Shown: positions 13,450-24,379 of the stretch, piece after piece
How the letters are laid out: each line of letters starts with the position of its first letter
Position numbering within the stretch: the first letter of the stretch is position 1
NCBI GenBank assembly: GCA_033398695.1
Contig: CM065806.1
Span: forward strand, 41,007,001 to 41,071,000
Direction of reading: 5' to 3'
Length of the DNA stretch: 64,000 nt
Origin: Orobanche coerulescens
Lineage: Eukaryota > Streptophyta > Magnoliopsida > Lamiales > Orobanchaceae
The notes under the pieces: generated by a model
What the model saw: only the letters and a program-made list of their open reading frames with translations
Database searches by the model: none
What the model was told of the DNA's origin: nothing
Made by a program: the position numbers and the translations under genes

Positions 13450-13466
13450 TGTTAGAATTCAAACCC
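13450..13466 (+). repeat. First 17 bp of the Copia-A 5' LTR
   Basis: TGTTAGAATTCAAACCC differs at one base from the start of the Copia-A 3' LTR at 42996. The remaining LTR resumes at 38174. About 107 bases between the two pieces are missing. Confidence 0.65.
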
Positions 13467-14051
13467 ACATCATACTTCATTACATACGTTAACAGGACAA
13501 CACTACGTAGGTAATGAATTTTACGTACGTTAACACATTCAGTGTTACGTACGCAATATACCATCAAACCTCACTACCTCAAAACTCATCCTCCAATACG
13601 TATGTTAAAGGACTTTATGTACGCAAGTCTCACATGCATTATGTACGTTAAAACACACATGTTATGTACGTAATGCTCGTTGACCTGGCTGTCATAATCG
13701 AGCCGAGAATCCAGGCCCCACATGGCCCCACACGCCGAAAGTCTAGACATGATTTGATACTCTCTTAACATACGTAACTCTTCCACGAATAATGTATGAT
13801 ATAGCGTATGTAAGTACACTAAGGACAGAGTCTAGAATGCAATTTACCAAGGATATCTACAATCAAGATGATATGAATACCTACCATCAAGATGATACGG
13901 ATATCTACAATTAAGATCATACAATTATAGTAAATCTCAACACCACAAACATTACATTAATTCTAATTATGACACAACAATACCCGAATCATCCAAATAA
14001 TACAACAGTACCAATGCAACAGTAAAAATAAAGTTATAGCCGGATATTACA
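13467..14051 (-). repeat. Truncated LTR of Gypsy-A with ACGTACGTAA words
   Basis: Begins TGTAATATCCGGC after a polypurine tract (AAGAGGGGTAGTA on the minus strand). Nine or so variants of TTACGTACGTTA lie between 13484 and 13780. The LTR stops in U3; the R/U5 part and the usual GTGTTACA end are missing. Confidence 0.75.
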
Positions 14052-14089
14052 TACTACCCCTCTTAAAAAAAGTTTCGTCCTCGAAACTA

Positions 14090-14407
14090 AGGGTAAACAA
14101 TACGGAATATCACATGCTCCCCCCTTAAAAGAGTTTTGACCTCGAAACTAAGGGGTAAACAACCGGGATACCTCTCCCACAAGCTATCCTCAGTCTCCCA
14201 CGCATCCTCCTCGACTCCATGTCTGACCACCGAACTTTCAGCAAGGGAATGGTCTTGTTCCTCAATTGCTTGATCCTCCTCTCAAGTATCTATACATGAC
14301 GCTCCTCGTACGAATGATCATCAGCTAACTCAATCTCTTCGAACTGAAGTATGTGGCTACGATCGGCAAAATACTTCCTCAACTGGGAAACATGAAAAAC
14401 GTTGTGG
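14090..14407 (-). pseudogene. Chromovirus integrase C-terminus and chromodomain fragment
   Basis: The minus strand reads HNVFHVSQLRKYF, then FEEIELADD, ILERRIKQLRNK and, after a one-base deletion near 14217, HGVEEDAWETEDSLWERYPG. This is the standard end of a plant chromovirus polyprotein: the integrase tail followed by a chromodomain thought to steer integration toward modified chromatin. A TAG replaces a Gln codon just before ILERR. Everything upstream (gag to integrase core) is absent, cut at the junction with the Copia-B LTR at 14407/14408. Confidence 0.88.
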
Positions 14408-15194
14408 AATTTTTCCTTCTATTTCCCCTCCCTCTCTGGACTCCGGGCCGCGGCACAAAGCCTTCCGGGCTGCGGCCCCCTGGAACTTCATCTCGGCTAT
14501 TTTCTTGAGTGTGCCGCGGCACACACTGTCCGGGCCGCGGCAAACGGAGTCAACTCTGCGTTTTGGGGCTCTTTTTAGCAGGCTGTGCGGTGCGTTTTCT
14601 TCAGTTCACCCAACCAACATTTGAGAGCACAATAGAGAGAGATATACAAGAGAGAGAAGAGAAAAGAGAGATTATACTTGTTCGATTTCTTGGAGTTATA
14701 TCGATCGGATCGTCGTGATATTTTGACAAGAGCTTGGTAGCGATTGGGCAAATATTTTCACCGGAGTAGGTCGAGTTTTGAGTCCGGAAGTTTGGGTATT
14801 TTGTTAGATCTTTGTGTAAGCTATTTATGGTATTTTTCTTTCTCAATCTTGTTATTGTGTATTCCAAATATTTGAAGATTATTTATTACCAAGTATTTGA
14901 AGATTATCGTTGTATACCTCTAGTTTGTACTAGGAACGAATCGTGTAATGTGAATTGGTGATAGTGGATTTAAGCGGCTTCGGTCCCGTGGTTTTTACTC
15001 TCTTATTGAGGGGTTTTCCACGCTAAAATTGTGTCTCATTGTTTATTGTTTTAGATATTATTTGTATTGTTTGTCGAGTTGTACTTGATTTACTCTACTC
15101 ATCAGTAACCTCAAAGTTACAATTGAGATTGGGAAAGTTGTCAAACGAGGTTCTACATTTTCGTTGTGACGTCTTTGTGTCGTTTTTCCCAACA
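14408..15194 (+). repeat. 5' LTR of Copia-B, start missing
   Basis: Matches the 3' LTR from its base 77 onward (AATTTTTCC at 14408 and 37403) and ends CCCAACA. The U3 has GTGCCGCGGCAC and GGGCCGCGGC palindromes near 14450-14540. The 3' copy has fewer because of a deletion. Confidence 0.88.
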
Positions 15195-15197
15195 AAG

Positions 15198-15214
15198 TGG
15201 TATCGGAGCCACGG
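15198..15214 (+). other. Primer-binding site of Copia-B
   Basis: TGGTATCGGAGCCACGG starts three bases after the LTR. It is the standard initiator-Met tRNA complement of plant copia elements, with one change (G for A) in the core. Confidence 0.85.
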
Positions 15215-15246
15215 TTGTTTCGTGGTTGTATTATCTCAATTGTAAG

Positions 15247-18200
15247 ATGGAAGCCAATACAAGTAGAATAGTGAATTTGAATGGTTCTAACTACCATGTA
15301 TGGAAGGGCTAGATGGAAGACCTTTTATATGTGAAGGATTATTATCTACCAGTGTTTATCAATGACAAACCGGACGGGAAGTCAGAGTCGGAATGGACTA
15401 TTTTGCATCATCAAATTTGTGTCTATATTCGACAATGGGTTGATGATAATGTGTTGAATCATATTAGTGGAGAAAAGTACGCTCGAGAATCGTGGCACAA
15501 GCTCGAGCAATTGTATGCTTGGAAGACGGGGAATAATAAGCTATTTCTCATTACACAAATGATGAACCTAAAATATCGAGATGGGACTCCTCTGTCGGAT
15601 CATTTGAATGCATTCCAAGGCATCATTAATCAACTTGCAGGAATGGGCATTAAATTCGAAGAGAAGGTTCAAGCTTTGTGGTTGTTGGGCACATTGTCGG
15701 ATACTTTGGAGACGTTTCGTACGTCGTTGTCTAACTCTGCCCCTGATGGTGTCATTTCGATGGAACTTGCTAAGGGGAACATGCTGAACGAGGAGGTCCG
15801 AAGAAAGTCACAGGGATCTTCGTCACAGTCGGATGTTCTTGTTACCGAAAGACGAGGGAGAGGTCAAAGCAGAGGTCCGAGTAATAGAGAGCCACAAAGA
15901 AGTAACTCTAGAGGGAAGTATACCAATATTAAATGCTACCATTATGGTAAGAAAGGACATACAAAGAAATTTTGCCGACAACTAAAGAAGGAAAATCACC
16001 AAGGCAAAGAAAACACTCAAAAGAAGGAGAGCGGGAGTAATGAAAAAGCCGAAGTAAATACTACTACCAATGAGTTCTTTGTATGTTGCGATTATGACAT
16101 GGTGAACCTTGCCAGAGATGAGTCGAATTGGGTGGTAGACAGTGTAGCTACGTGTCATGTTACATCACGTAGGGATTTCTATTACTCTTATACTCCGGGT
16201 GACTATGGGATAGTCAAGATGGGTAACGATGGGTTATCTAATATTATTGTAGTAGGAGACGTACACTTGAGGTTCGACACCGGTGTGGAACTTGTTTTAC
16301 GTAATGTGAAACATGTTCCGGATATGAGGCTAAATGTGATTTTCATTGGCTTACTCGATGATGATGGATATTGTAGCGGTTTTGGCAAGGGAGTGTGGAA
16401 ACTCACTCGAGGATCCTTAATTGTTGGAAGAGGAAAGAAGGCCGAGAAACTTTACGTGACATATCCAAAGGTACGATTAATTCCGTGAACACAGTTGACA
16501 ATAATGACATGACCGAGCTATGGCATAAGAGGCTCGATCACATGAGCGAGAAAGGGATGGCGCTATTGTCAAAGAAGGAGGTGTTATCTGGGGTTCACGA
16601 TGTACATCTTAATAGGTGCTCTCACTGTCTAGCTGGGAAGCAAACGAGAGTCAGTTTTAAGAGCCATACTCCTTCACGGAAGGAAAATATTCTTGATCTT
16701 ATACATTCCGATGTTTGTGGTCCTATGAAGACTAGGACGCTTGGTGGTTGCCTATATTTTATCGCATTCATCGACGATCATTCGAGGAAGGTGTGGGCAT
16801 ACACCTTAAAGACCAAAGATCAAGTTTTAGATATTTTTAAACAGTTTCATGCCTCAGTGGAGAGAGAAACCGGGAAGAAGTTGAAGTGTATTCGGACGGA
16901 TAATGGTGGAGAATACACTGGGCCTTTTAATGAGTATAGCCGAGATCAAGGGATCCGACATCAAAAGTCACCACCGAAGACTCTGCAACTTAATGGCTTG
17001 GCGGAAAGGATGAAGCGGACTTTGATTGAGAGAGCTCGATGTTTGCTCTCACATTCCGGATTACCAAAGTCATTTTGGGGAGAAGCTTTGAATACGGCGG
17101 TTCATATGATTAATTTGATGCCGTGTGTTCCTTTGAAGTTTGATGTCCCGGACAAAGTGTGGAGCGGTAAAGACATTTCATATCGCCACTTATGGGTTTT
17201 CGGATGTAAAGCATTTGTACACATTCCAAAAGATGAGAGGTCGAAGCTTGATTCTAAGACGAAGCCATGTATCTTTATTGGTTATGGTCTTGATGAGTTC
17301 GGGTATAGATTGTATGACCCGGTGACTAAGAAACTTGTTCGTTCAAGAGATGTTGTTTTTGTTGAAGATCAAACGATTAAAGATGTTGAGAATGGAGAGT
17401 CGGCTCCACAACAGGATTATGATCTCATTGATTTGGACCCCGTTCCTCCACAACATGTTGAGACACCCGGTGGAGATGATGGCCAAAACAATGAACAACA
17501 TGATGCTGGTGACAATGATGTGTTGGTACAAGATGATACCGATGGAGTTCATCCCGAGCTACCCATGACGAACATGCCATATTTTGTTCCACATAGACGT
17601 TCGACGAGGACCGTCATCCCTCCACTCGTTATTCGGTCGATGAGTATGTTTTACTTACCGACGAATGAGAGCCCGAATATTTCAAGGAGGCTATGGAGGA
17701 TGATAACCAGAAGGAGTGGATGGATTCCATGCAAGACGATATGAGTTCTTTGCATGAGAAAAATACGTACGAGTTTGTGAAGTTGCCGAAGGGCAAGAGA
17801 GCTTTGAGAAATAAATGGGTGTATAAGGTGAAGTCGGAGGATCATACTTCATTGCCCCGATACAAAGCTAGACTCGTAGTCAAGGGCTTTAGTCAAAATA
17901 AAGGCATTGATTTTTACGAGATTTTTTCTCCAGTTGTGAAGATAAGATCGATTTGATTGGTCCTTGGTATAGCGGCTAGTCTTGACTTTGAGATTGAGCA
18001 AATGAATGTCAAGACGGCATTTCTTCATGGAGACCTCGATAAAGAGATATATATGAAGCAACCTGGACGGTTTTAGGTTAAGGGAAAAGAGGATTATGTT
18101 TGTAGACTCCGTAAGAGTCTATACGGCTTGAAGCAAGCACCACGGCAATGGTATAAAAGTTCGAGTCGGTTATGGGTGAGCAAGGCTACCGGAAGACGAC

Positions 18201-18442
18201 CCTGGATCATTGGGTGTTTTCAAGAAATTTGGAGATGATGATTTTATCATCCTATTGCTTTATGTGGATGACATGTTGATCATTGGCAAGAATGCCAAAA
18301 GGATTGCCAATTTGAAGAAAGAGTTGAATAAGTCTTTTGCCATGAAAGACTTGGGGGCCGCTAAATAGATTCTTGGGATAAGAATCACTCGGGATAGAGC
18401 AGCCCGAAAATTACACGTGTCACAAGAGCAATATATTGAGAA
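15247..18442 (+). pseudogene. Copia-B gag-pol, 5' part (gag, protease, integrase, RT)
   Basis: ATG at 15247. Gag has a UBN2-like core (LFLITQMMNLKYRDG), then a zinc knuckle CYHYGKKGHTKKFC, in which the second Cys is Tyr. Protease: WVVDSVATCHVTS, with Gly changed to Val next to the catalytic Asp. Integrase: [81 protein letters not shown] and an intact LLYVDDMLI near 18258. Breaks: stops at 15310 (Trp), 17954 (Arg), 18074 and 18366 (Gln). Frames shift near 16465, 17675, 18160 and 18225. The motif set is closest to Tnt1 (Tork lineage). The frame is cut by Gypsy-B after SQEQYIE and resumes at 36515. Confidence 0.9.
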
Positions 18443-18592
18443 TGTAATACCCGAGATTTCTGATATATAATTGGAACTTGTAACATTGTAATTGTGCACT
18501 TTGATCTGAGTATTTTCTCCGTATTTCATAATCCGATGTTGTTGAGCGTATGATTTCGTGTATGTGATTTAAAAATTGTAATTCTGCGCATG

Positions 18593-18887
18593 TAGCGCAC
18601 GCTATCGGCTATGTATAGCGTACGCTAACATGGATCCTTAGCGCACGCTACAAAGGAGCATTAGCGCGCGTTATGCGTGGTCAATATGATTGAGACGTGT
18701 GGTAGGTGAGATCAGGTCGGGGATCTTGGTCGGATTGTGTCGGGATGAACCTGGACGGCTTTCGGGAAAAGCCAAGTCAACGCCTTAGCGCACGCTACTG
18801 ACATGTGAATAGCGCACGCTAAGTGCTGAGTACAGTGAACTCAGTAAGACGTTAGCGCACGCTACGAGTAGGGACTAGCGTGCGCTA
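18593..18887 (+). repeat. TAGCGCACGCTA palindromic-word cluster, U3 of Gypsy-B
   Basis: Eight 12-bp copies start at 18593, 18616, 18639, 18662, 18786, 18810, 18853 and 18876, all upstream of the TATA box. Variants change the central base pair but keep near-palindromic symmetry. A second group (about seven copies) lies downstream at 19594-19805. The 3' LTR repeats both groups (34354-34650 and 35354-35567). Confidence 0.88.
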
Positions 18888-18899
18888 ATAATCATTTCT

Positions 18900-18907
18900 T
18901 ATAAATA
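18900..18907 (+). promoter_or_regulatory. TATA box, Gypsy-B 5' LTR
   Basis: TATAAATA, 13 bases after the last palindromic word. The same box is at 34661-34668 in the 3' LTR. Transcription probably starts about 30 bases downstream. Confidence 0.7.
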
Positions 18908-20574
18908 GGACAGCATCCTTTTCGTATTTTCAGTCCTTTCTTTCCCATTATACGAATTCTCATACTTAGAATATTACCCTCAACATCCTAAACACTTCAT
19001 ATCATCATCCTAGCTCATGATTGAAGATCGTAGATCATTGGAGATTGGTGTTCAAGTCTTCGGTGTTGGATTGCTTCGAATTTCCTCCTTGTTCTTCCCT
19101 ACTTTGAGGTAGGTGATTCTTCATCAATAATAGTAGTTTTATGAAGGACGTTTGATCATATTTATCTTGTCAGTTAGATTCTTAAGTAGTCGAACATTAT
19201 GTGTTAGAAGGATATTTTCGATGTTTCGATACTTATTCACCGTATAAACCTTTGAACCTCTTGGTGTTTGAACTCCTAGCATATTCTAAAGCTTCAAACC
19301 AATCACGACCAGTATATGAAGATTACCTAGTTCGTATGTTTTACGTAAGGAATCATATGTTTTGGGACTTGGAATAAACGGAACTTAGAATATTTTCTTG
19401 AAGATCAAGATGAACTATGGTGTTGTGATAGTTATACGTACCCTTGCATCTTGTAGTCGTTTAATCCATAGAGAACTTTCACAAACCGTATGAGCATGAT
19501 ATACACTGAGATGGCTTGTATTAACACGGAGATTTCATGAGTTTTCATCACTTTTAGCTCAAGTTTTACCCAGTAGTGACTGCCATGCATGATTAGCGCA
19601 CGCTAAGATGTATATATTAACGTGCGCTATCGGGAACGAGTATCGTGCGCTACGTTGGATACGTAACGTACGTTATATCATCGGGCAGGGCAGTCGGCTG
19701 TTAAGAGAAGACTGTCAGTACACATCTAGCGCACGCTAAACCTAGTCACTTGCGTACGTTAACGGGCAGGATTAGCGCACGTTACGTATAGTACGTAGCG
19801 CGCTAAGTAGTTCAGGCAGAATGCATTTTTGAGCTTGCGGTCGTAAACCGAATTATTAGACGTTCGTACGACTTGAGAGAAATTCTCTATTATTTCTTAG
19901 GTCTGAGCCTTGCATAGGGGACGATCGAAGGGGCGGTTGCTTACGGACGCGTGTCATTTGTTGGAGTATTTCCATTCTTGCCATTTTCGAGGCAAGTATC
20001 ATATGTCGAGTTCGATTTATATTGAAACTTTGATCATGCTTGTGGTTTTGTTCATGTTGTTGAATATGAGATGCATTTCTGAAATTTCTCGTGGTATTCG
20101 TTGTTATTTGTTCGTATTGATGAACATATTGAAATGCATATATGTATGCATAGTTGATTGATTTATGGTATAAATGATCCGAGGAGATCATGAGGATCTA
20201 TGCTGAGGGCGCTGGATCGAATGTGTAATACCCGCAATTTCGATTCCCAGTAATTTTCATTTTTCGCCGGAGGTCCGTTTCGACAACTCGCTTAAGACCG
20301 TTTCGTCATTCTGGGAATGTTTTATTCTGCACTTTTTGATGTCCGAGTTTGTTTCGGTGTCGTTTTGTTGAGTTCCGTGTTCTTTAGCGACTTTTCCGCG
20401 TACGAGTTCGACTTTGTTAGATCACCATTAATTTTTGGTAACTCCAAAAATTCCAAATCCTTGCAATATTATAGAGCATCGAATTAGCTTTCCAATGGTT
20501 CAAACGGTGAGTCAATCGGAGTCCGGACGAGAGAGTTATGGTCGTTTTAGCTCACCCGCTCATTTGGCGATCGC

Positions 20575-20850
20575 CGCGGACCGGACTCGGCCGTGTCGTC
20601 CGACACGGCCCGTGTCGATTTCGTCCGGATAAGCCGGAAGCGATCGCCTCAGACCCGACCGTGTCGTCTGCACGGCCGTGCCGTACTCTTCCGGATAAGC
20701 GGTAGCCACGCCTGAGGCTCGGCCGTGTTCCAGACACGGCCGAGTCGATGCCGAGCGCCTTCGCGACACGACCGTGTCATGCAGACACGGTCGAGTCCTC
20801 GCTGCCGATTGCGCGCCACGACCGTGTCATGTCGGACACGGTCGAGTCTG
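20575..20850 (+). repeat. CGACCGTGTC / GACACGGTCG inverted-repeat cluster, U3 of Gypsy-C
   Basis: Five units of the form CCGTGTC-(4-6 bases)-GACACGG, for example ACCGTGTCATGCAGACACGGT split around ATGCA, end just before a TATA box (TATAAAT, 20858-20864). The 3' LTR copy is at 25918-26185 with TATAAAT at 26193-26199. Confidence 0.85.
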
Positions 20851-22909
20851 TCCGCCCTATAAATTCGTTTTCTCGGCATTTCACTCATTTTTCCCGTTTC
20901 TTCACCTGCAACCGAGATAGAGAGCCGGAGGGAGGGTTTTTACTTCACAAATCATTTGAGTGTTTTATTTTCTTCATCCTCCTTCAATCGTTTAGCTCGG
21001 ATTGTGGATTTAGCACGTGTTCTTCGGATTATAGGGATTGAATCTTCAAGAGGTAAGAACTCCTTCAATCCTAGTATGATTTTGGGGAGGGTTTGGTGGT
21101 GATCTTGTGTTTTAATTCGAATTTACCGATGTTGTTGTTAGATTTTGATAATATACTCGTAACCCTTGGTTTTCTTGTTATCGGTTGGGATGAAATCCCG
21201 TTATTCCACCGTTGACCGATTTCTTTTCCTTATGCACGCGTGGTGTCCGATGAATTGTCCCAACGGGTAGAACTAGGATGAATTTCTTCGTATTCATGGT
21301 GTTGAAATTGGTTTATATCACTATTGTGTTAGGGTCGGATTTGAGGGGATTGTTCGGACCGGAACCTATTCCTTCGTCGTCTCCTTCGCGTCGTATTACC
21401 AAGGCAAGTACCTCGATATACGAATTGTAACTGCGTGAAATCATTGTTGTCGAAGTGTATGAGTTTATATGGAGGTATAAACATGTATATGTATATATAT
21501 ATATATATGTGTGTGTTTATATATATAGTTACATGTTAAATATATGTATGTACATACGTATATTAATATATATGTTTATGTCGGTGATCGACGAGTGTTG
21601 AATTCTAACATTAGTTGACGTACTCAACTTGGATTGATGGGCGAACCATAGTTATTCATATAATATAGTGAGGTTATATATTTATATATATATATGTATA
21701 AATGTGTGTATATTCGGTTGAGTCGCAACATAGAGATATATGTGCGGTGTTGATTGAGTTTGATTGATAATGTGCGTGTTATTGTTTATTTGTGTGGATA
21801 TGGACTGGCGGAGAAATTGTGTGACTTGATGTACCGAGTTGAAAATTGTTGTGACAATTGTCCGTGTGCTTGATGCTTGAACAATGTGGATACTTGTTGT
21901 GAGAAACGTCATATCCGGGAACCTATGAGGGCGGGGCGGTGTACTCCGGCCTGGTGTACGCTGCAATGTGCGGCTCCATATGGGTGGTGAACGCCGGTGT
22001 CACCTAATGCGTGTGTCAAGGGGCGGCTCTTGCGGGAGTGACGCCGGTGCGGTGACATGTTCAAGGAGCGGCCGACATAGTGGAGTGAACGCCGGTGCAC
22101 AGGTGTGCAGTGGAGGCGCTGGCAGGCTTATTGGTTACGGGTATTTGAGTGATAGCTAAGACCTCAAGATCGAACGATGTTCGTATCTCAATTCTTTCAA
22201 CTCACTTTTTAATATTTGTCTCGTCTGACGCATGATTCATGTTTTTGAAAGCTTGTTTCAAATTGTTTTTAAAGCGTTGGTATCGGGGTTAGTTAACCAC
22301 GGAGGTTTGACGAAATCTCAGGGTTAATTAATCGGGGTCTTGAGGTGATATGTCGAATGAGAGTTTTGTGCCTTTGATTGTATTGTGGTGCTATTCATGT
22401 ATTGGGTCGAGGACCCCGTGAAATGTTGAGATGATTGATTTCACGATGATGTTATTTGGAATGGGTTGAGGACCCCGTGAGATGTTGTAATGATTTCGTT
22501 TGTGACGGTGTTCTATAAACCGGTCGAGAACCCCAAATAAGTTGACTTGGTTTTTGTGTAATCGTTTTCCATACGTTGGGTCAAGGACCGAGTGTTTTCA
22601 AATTATTTCCAAAAGTATTCCCATTCGATTTTAAAAACCGGAACGACCCGAGTCAACAATAATGATTGCAAACTATCTTATTAAAATATTTTTCCTTTTA
22701 CAAGAGGGATCTTCCGACTCCTTGGGCTCGTTTAAAGTTTCATGAATGTTATTTTCCGTAAGGAGAATATGACTATGTGATTACCTTTCACCTCGTGTAT
22801 ACGAGTGTTATTCTGGCCGATGTGGGAATGTATGATTTGTGTTAAGGCTTCACGGCGGTTGAATTTTGTGTTGTTCTTGTCGTATATCTTGAATATTATC
22901 TACTTGCAC

Positions 22910-22949
22910 TAGCAAAATTCCGGTTGCTAACCCCGAGTTTTCGGGGGTG
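22910..22949 (+). other. Paired hairpins in Gypsy-C LTR
   Basis: TAGCAA...TTGCTA followed after one base by ACCCCGA...TCGGGGGT. Same order and spacing as in Gypsy-B, E and F. Confidence 0.6.
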
Positions 22950-23252
22950 GAGTGCTGTTATGCGCTGAGTTTTGGCGGCTCGGGAGCAACGGATTGGCTT
23001 GGAAGGAGATGGAAGACGACGATGCTAATCACACCAGTCGAGTCTTTTCTTTTGTATCATTTTGGTCGGTATTTCTCTGTCGTTCGAGTATTCACCCTTG
23101 CATGGGTGTAGTTATCATTTATTAAATTCATTGTTGTCATTGTAATATGAATGTCGTTAGTTTCGAATTGGTTTATGACCTTATCGGTCTGTTTTCTATT
23201 TAATTTTGACCCTGGTCGGTCAATCATCGAGTAGTCTTTTGGAGTTGCTTTG

Positions 23253-23277
23253 GTAGATCCTTGTGATAAGGGTCTAC
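23253..23277 (+). other. LTR 3'-end hairpin, Gypsy-C (second copy 28599-28623)
   Basis: Arms GTAGATCCTT and AAGGGTCTAC around GTGAT. Relative to Gypsy-B, stem position 4 changes from A-T to G-C on both sides. Confidence 0.75.
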
Positions 23278-23318
23278 GGCGTGTAACATTCGGTCGTGTT
23301 CAGGGGGTGTTACATTTA

Positions 23319-23335
23319 TGGTATCGAGCTTAGGT
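23319..23335 (+). other. Primer-binding site of Gypsy-C
   Basis: TGGTATCGAGCTTAGG, the initiator-Met complement with one base missing (A after TGGTATC). The loss could weaken priming. Confidence 0.75.
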
Positions 23336-24379
23336 TTGCGAAAAACCTAGGCCGTTGGGTAAAGTCCATGTCTTGTGTAAGTCGCGCGCATCGAGTTGTG
23401 ATTAGTATCGTGGTTCCGACATCATCTTCCCAATCCGTGATGGTAAGCCTCCCGATCGTAAGTCCCCTTATACACGTATTTGATTACATTGTGCTAATAT
23501 GCTTAATGTGAACTAGGAATTGGAACTTGTTGGTGATATTATCGTTTTAGGATATTACGTGGAAGTCGAACATGTTTATCTGCTTTCGGTACTTTATTAG
23601 AATGAATTTACGAATGATAATTTTCTCCACCGCATGAGTATTTTAAGATGGTTTTTGTTATCTTGCAAACCGAGTTTTGATATTTTGGTCTTGCATGTTT
23701 TGATAGTATTCTTATGACGGTATTTGATATTTTATAAATGACTTTTGTGAGTATTTGAGAATATTACCGACTTCGGCCTTTTTGGCATTTTGATCATTTT
23801 TTTTAATATGATTTTTAGCACAGTGGGTTCCGCACGGCCCACGGCGCTGTAGTATCACGAATATTTTAAAGTAATGTTTTGAAATTTTCTAACATTGTGT
23901 AAAGCCATGATTTAATATCGTCATGTTAAATGGTCACGTATCTCGGTGGAGAATCCTTTCGAATAAACATTTTTGAAGAAGAGGAAAGACTTTCAAAATT
24001 TTGATATTTGGGACTCTACATTTTCAAAATATTTCAAATTAGTTACAAATTAATTTTCGATTTCTTTTTTTTTTTCTTTTATTCATCACTCGAAAATAAT
24101 TTTTAGAGTCATTATGTAAACTTCCTCTTCCGAAATAAAAGACAGTGTTTACAAGTCTTGGGCGCAACGTGACTAGCCCCTTTTTCAAAAATTTGATTTC
24201 ATTAAGTGCATACATATAATGATCGTCCTCGTCGTGGAACTCGAACTTGACTTCATAAAACTTTATGCTTTATGATCTTACCGTTATTCTTTAGATGTTA
24301 ACTAAACCTTGTGTTGATAAGGGTGGTATACTGTACGACTGATTATTTGATAATGCTGAATGGTACTATCTGTATTAGT
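23336..24379 (+). other. Gypsy-C leader region, no gene
   Basis: AT-rich, with phrases shared with Gypsy-E and F after their primer sites (GTGGGTTCCG...GGCGCTGTA near 23823 here, near 50528 in E). No capsid, protease or pol motifs on either strand. Confidence 0.6.

Larger units (their letters stand above)
13467..14407 (-). mobile_element. Gypsy-A: 3' fragment of a Ty3/gypsy chromovirus
   Basis: On the minus strand: the integrase C-terminus and chromodomain (14090-14407), a duplicated polypurine-tract region (14052-14160), then an LTR starting TGTAATATCCG at 14051 and truncated at 13467. It sits between the 17-bp Copia-A stub and the truncated Copia-B LTR. Both borders lack duplications, so it probably arrived through rearrangement or was trimmed by deletion. 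Confidence 0.8.
18443..20223 (+). repeat. Gypsy-B 5' LTR, part 1
   Basis: Aligns with 34204-35993. Contains the TAGCGCACGCTA clusters, a TATA box and a leader region. Interrupted at 20223 by Gypsy-C within a 70-bp minisatellite; continues at 28663. Confidence 0.93.
20224..23314 (+). repeat. 5' LTR of Gypsy-C
   Basis: Identical to the 3' LTR for roughly the first 340 bases. It diverges sharply in the GC-rich palindromic U3 (20565-20760) and then matches closely again. It contains a (TA)n tract near 21490 and a GC-rich module around 21910-22120. Confidence 0.92.

Noticed and set aside
13450..13466. 17-bp match to the Copia-A LTR start, at first taken as chance
   Set aside because: Chance was rejected because it lies next to the CTGTG duplication that pairs with 43375-43379 and at the exact point where the LINE frame is broken.
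18593..18887. CRISPR-like array of regularly spaced repeats
   Set aside because: Repeats are short, palindromic and unevenly spaced, without unique spacers, and lie in a plant LTR.
20552..20888. Several arginine-rich minus-strand frames in the Gypsy-C U3
   Set aside because: They are translations of the GC-rich CCGTGTC/GACACGG repeats.
21480..21720. TA/TG-rich tracts as a centromeric or telomeric repeat
   Set aside because: They are short microsatellites inside the Gypsy-C LTR and recur at 26820-27050 only because that is the other LTR.
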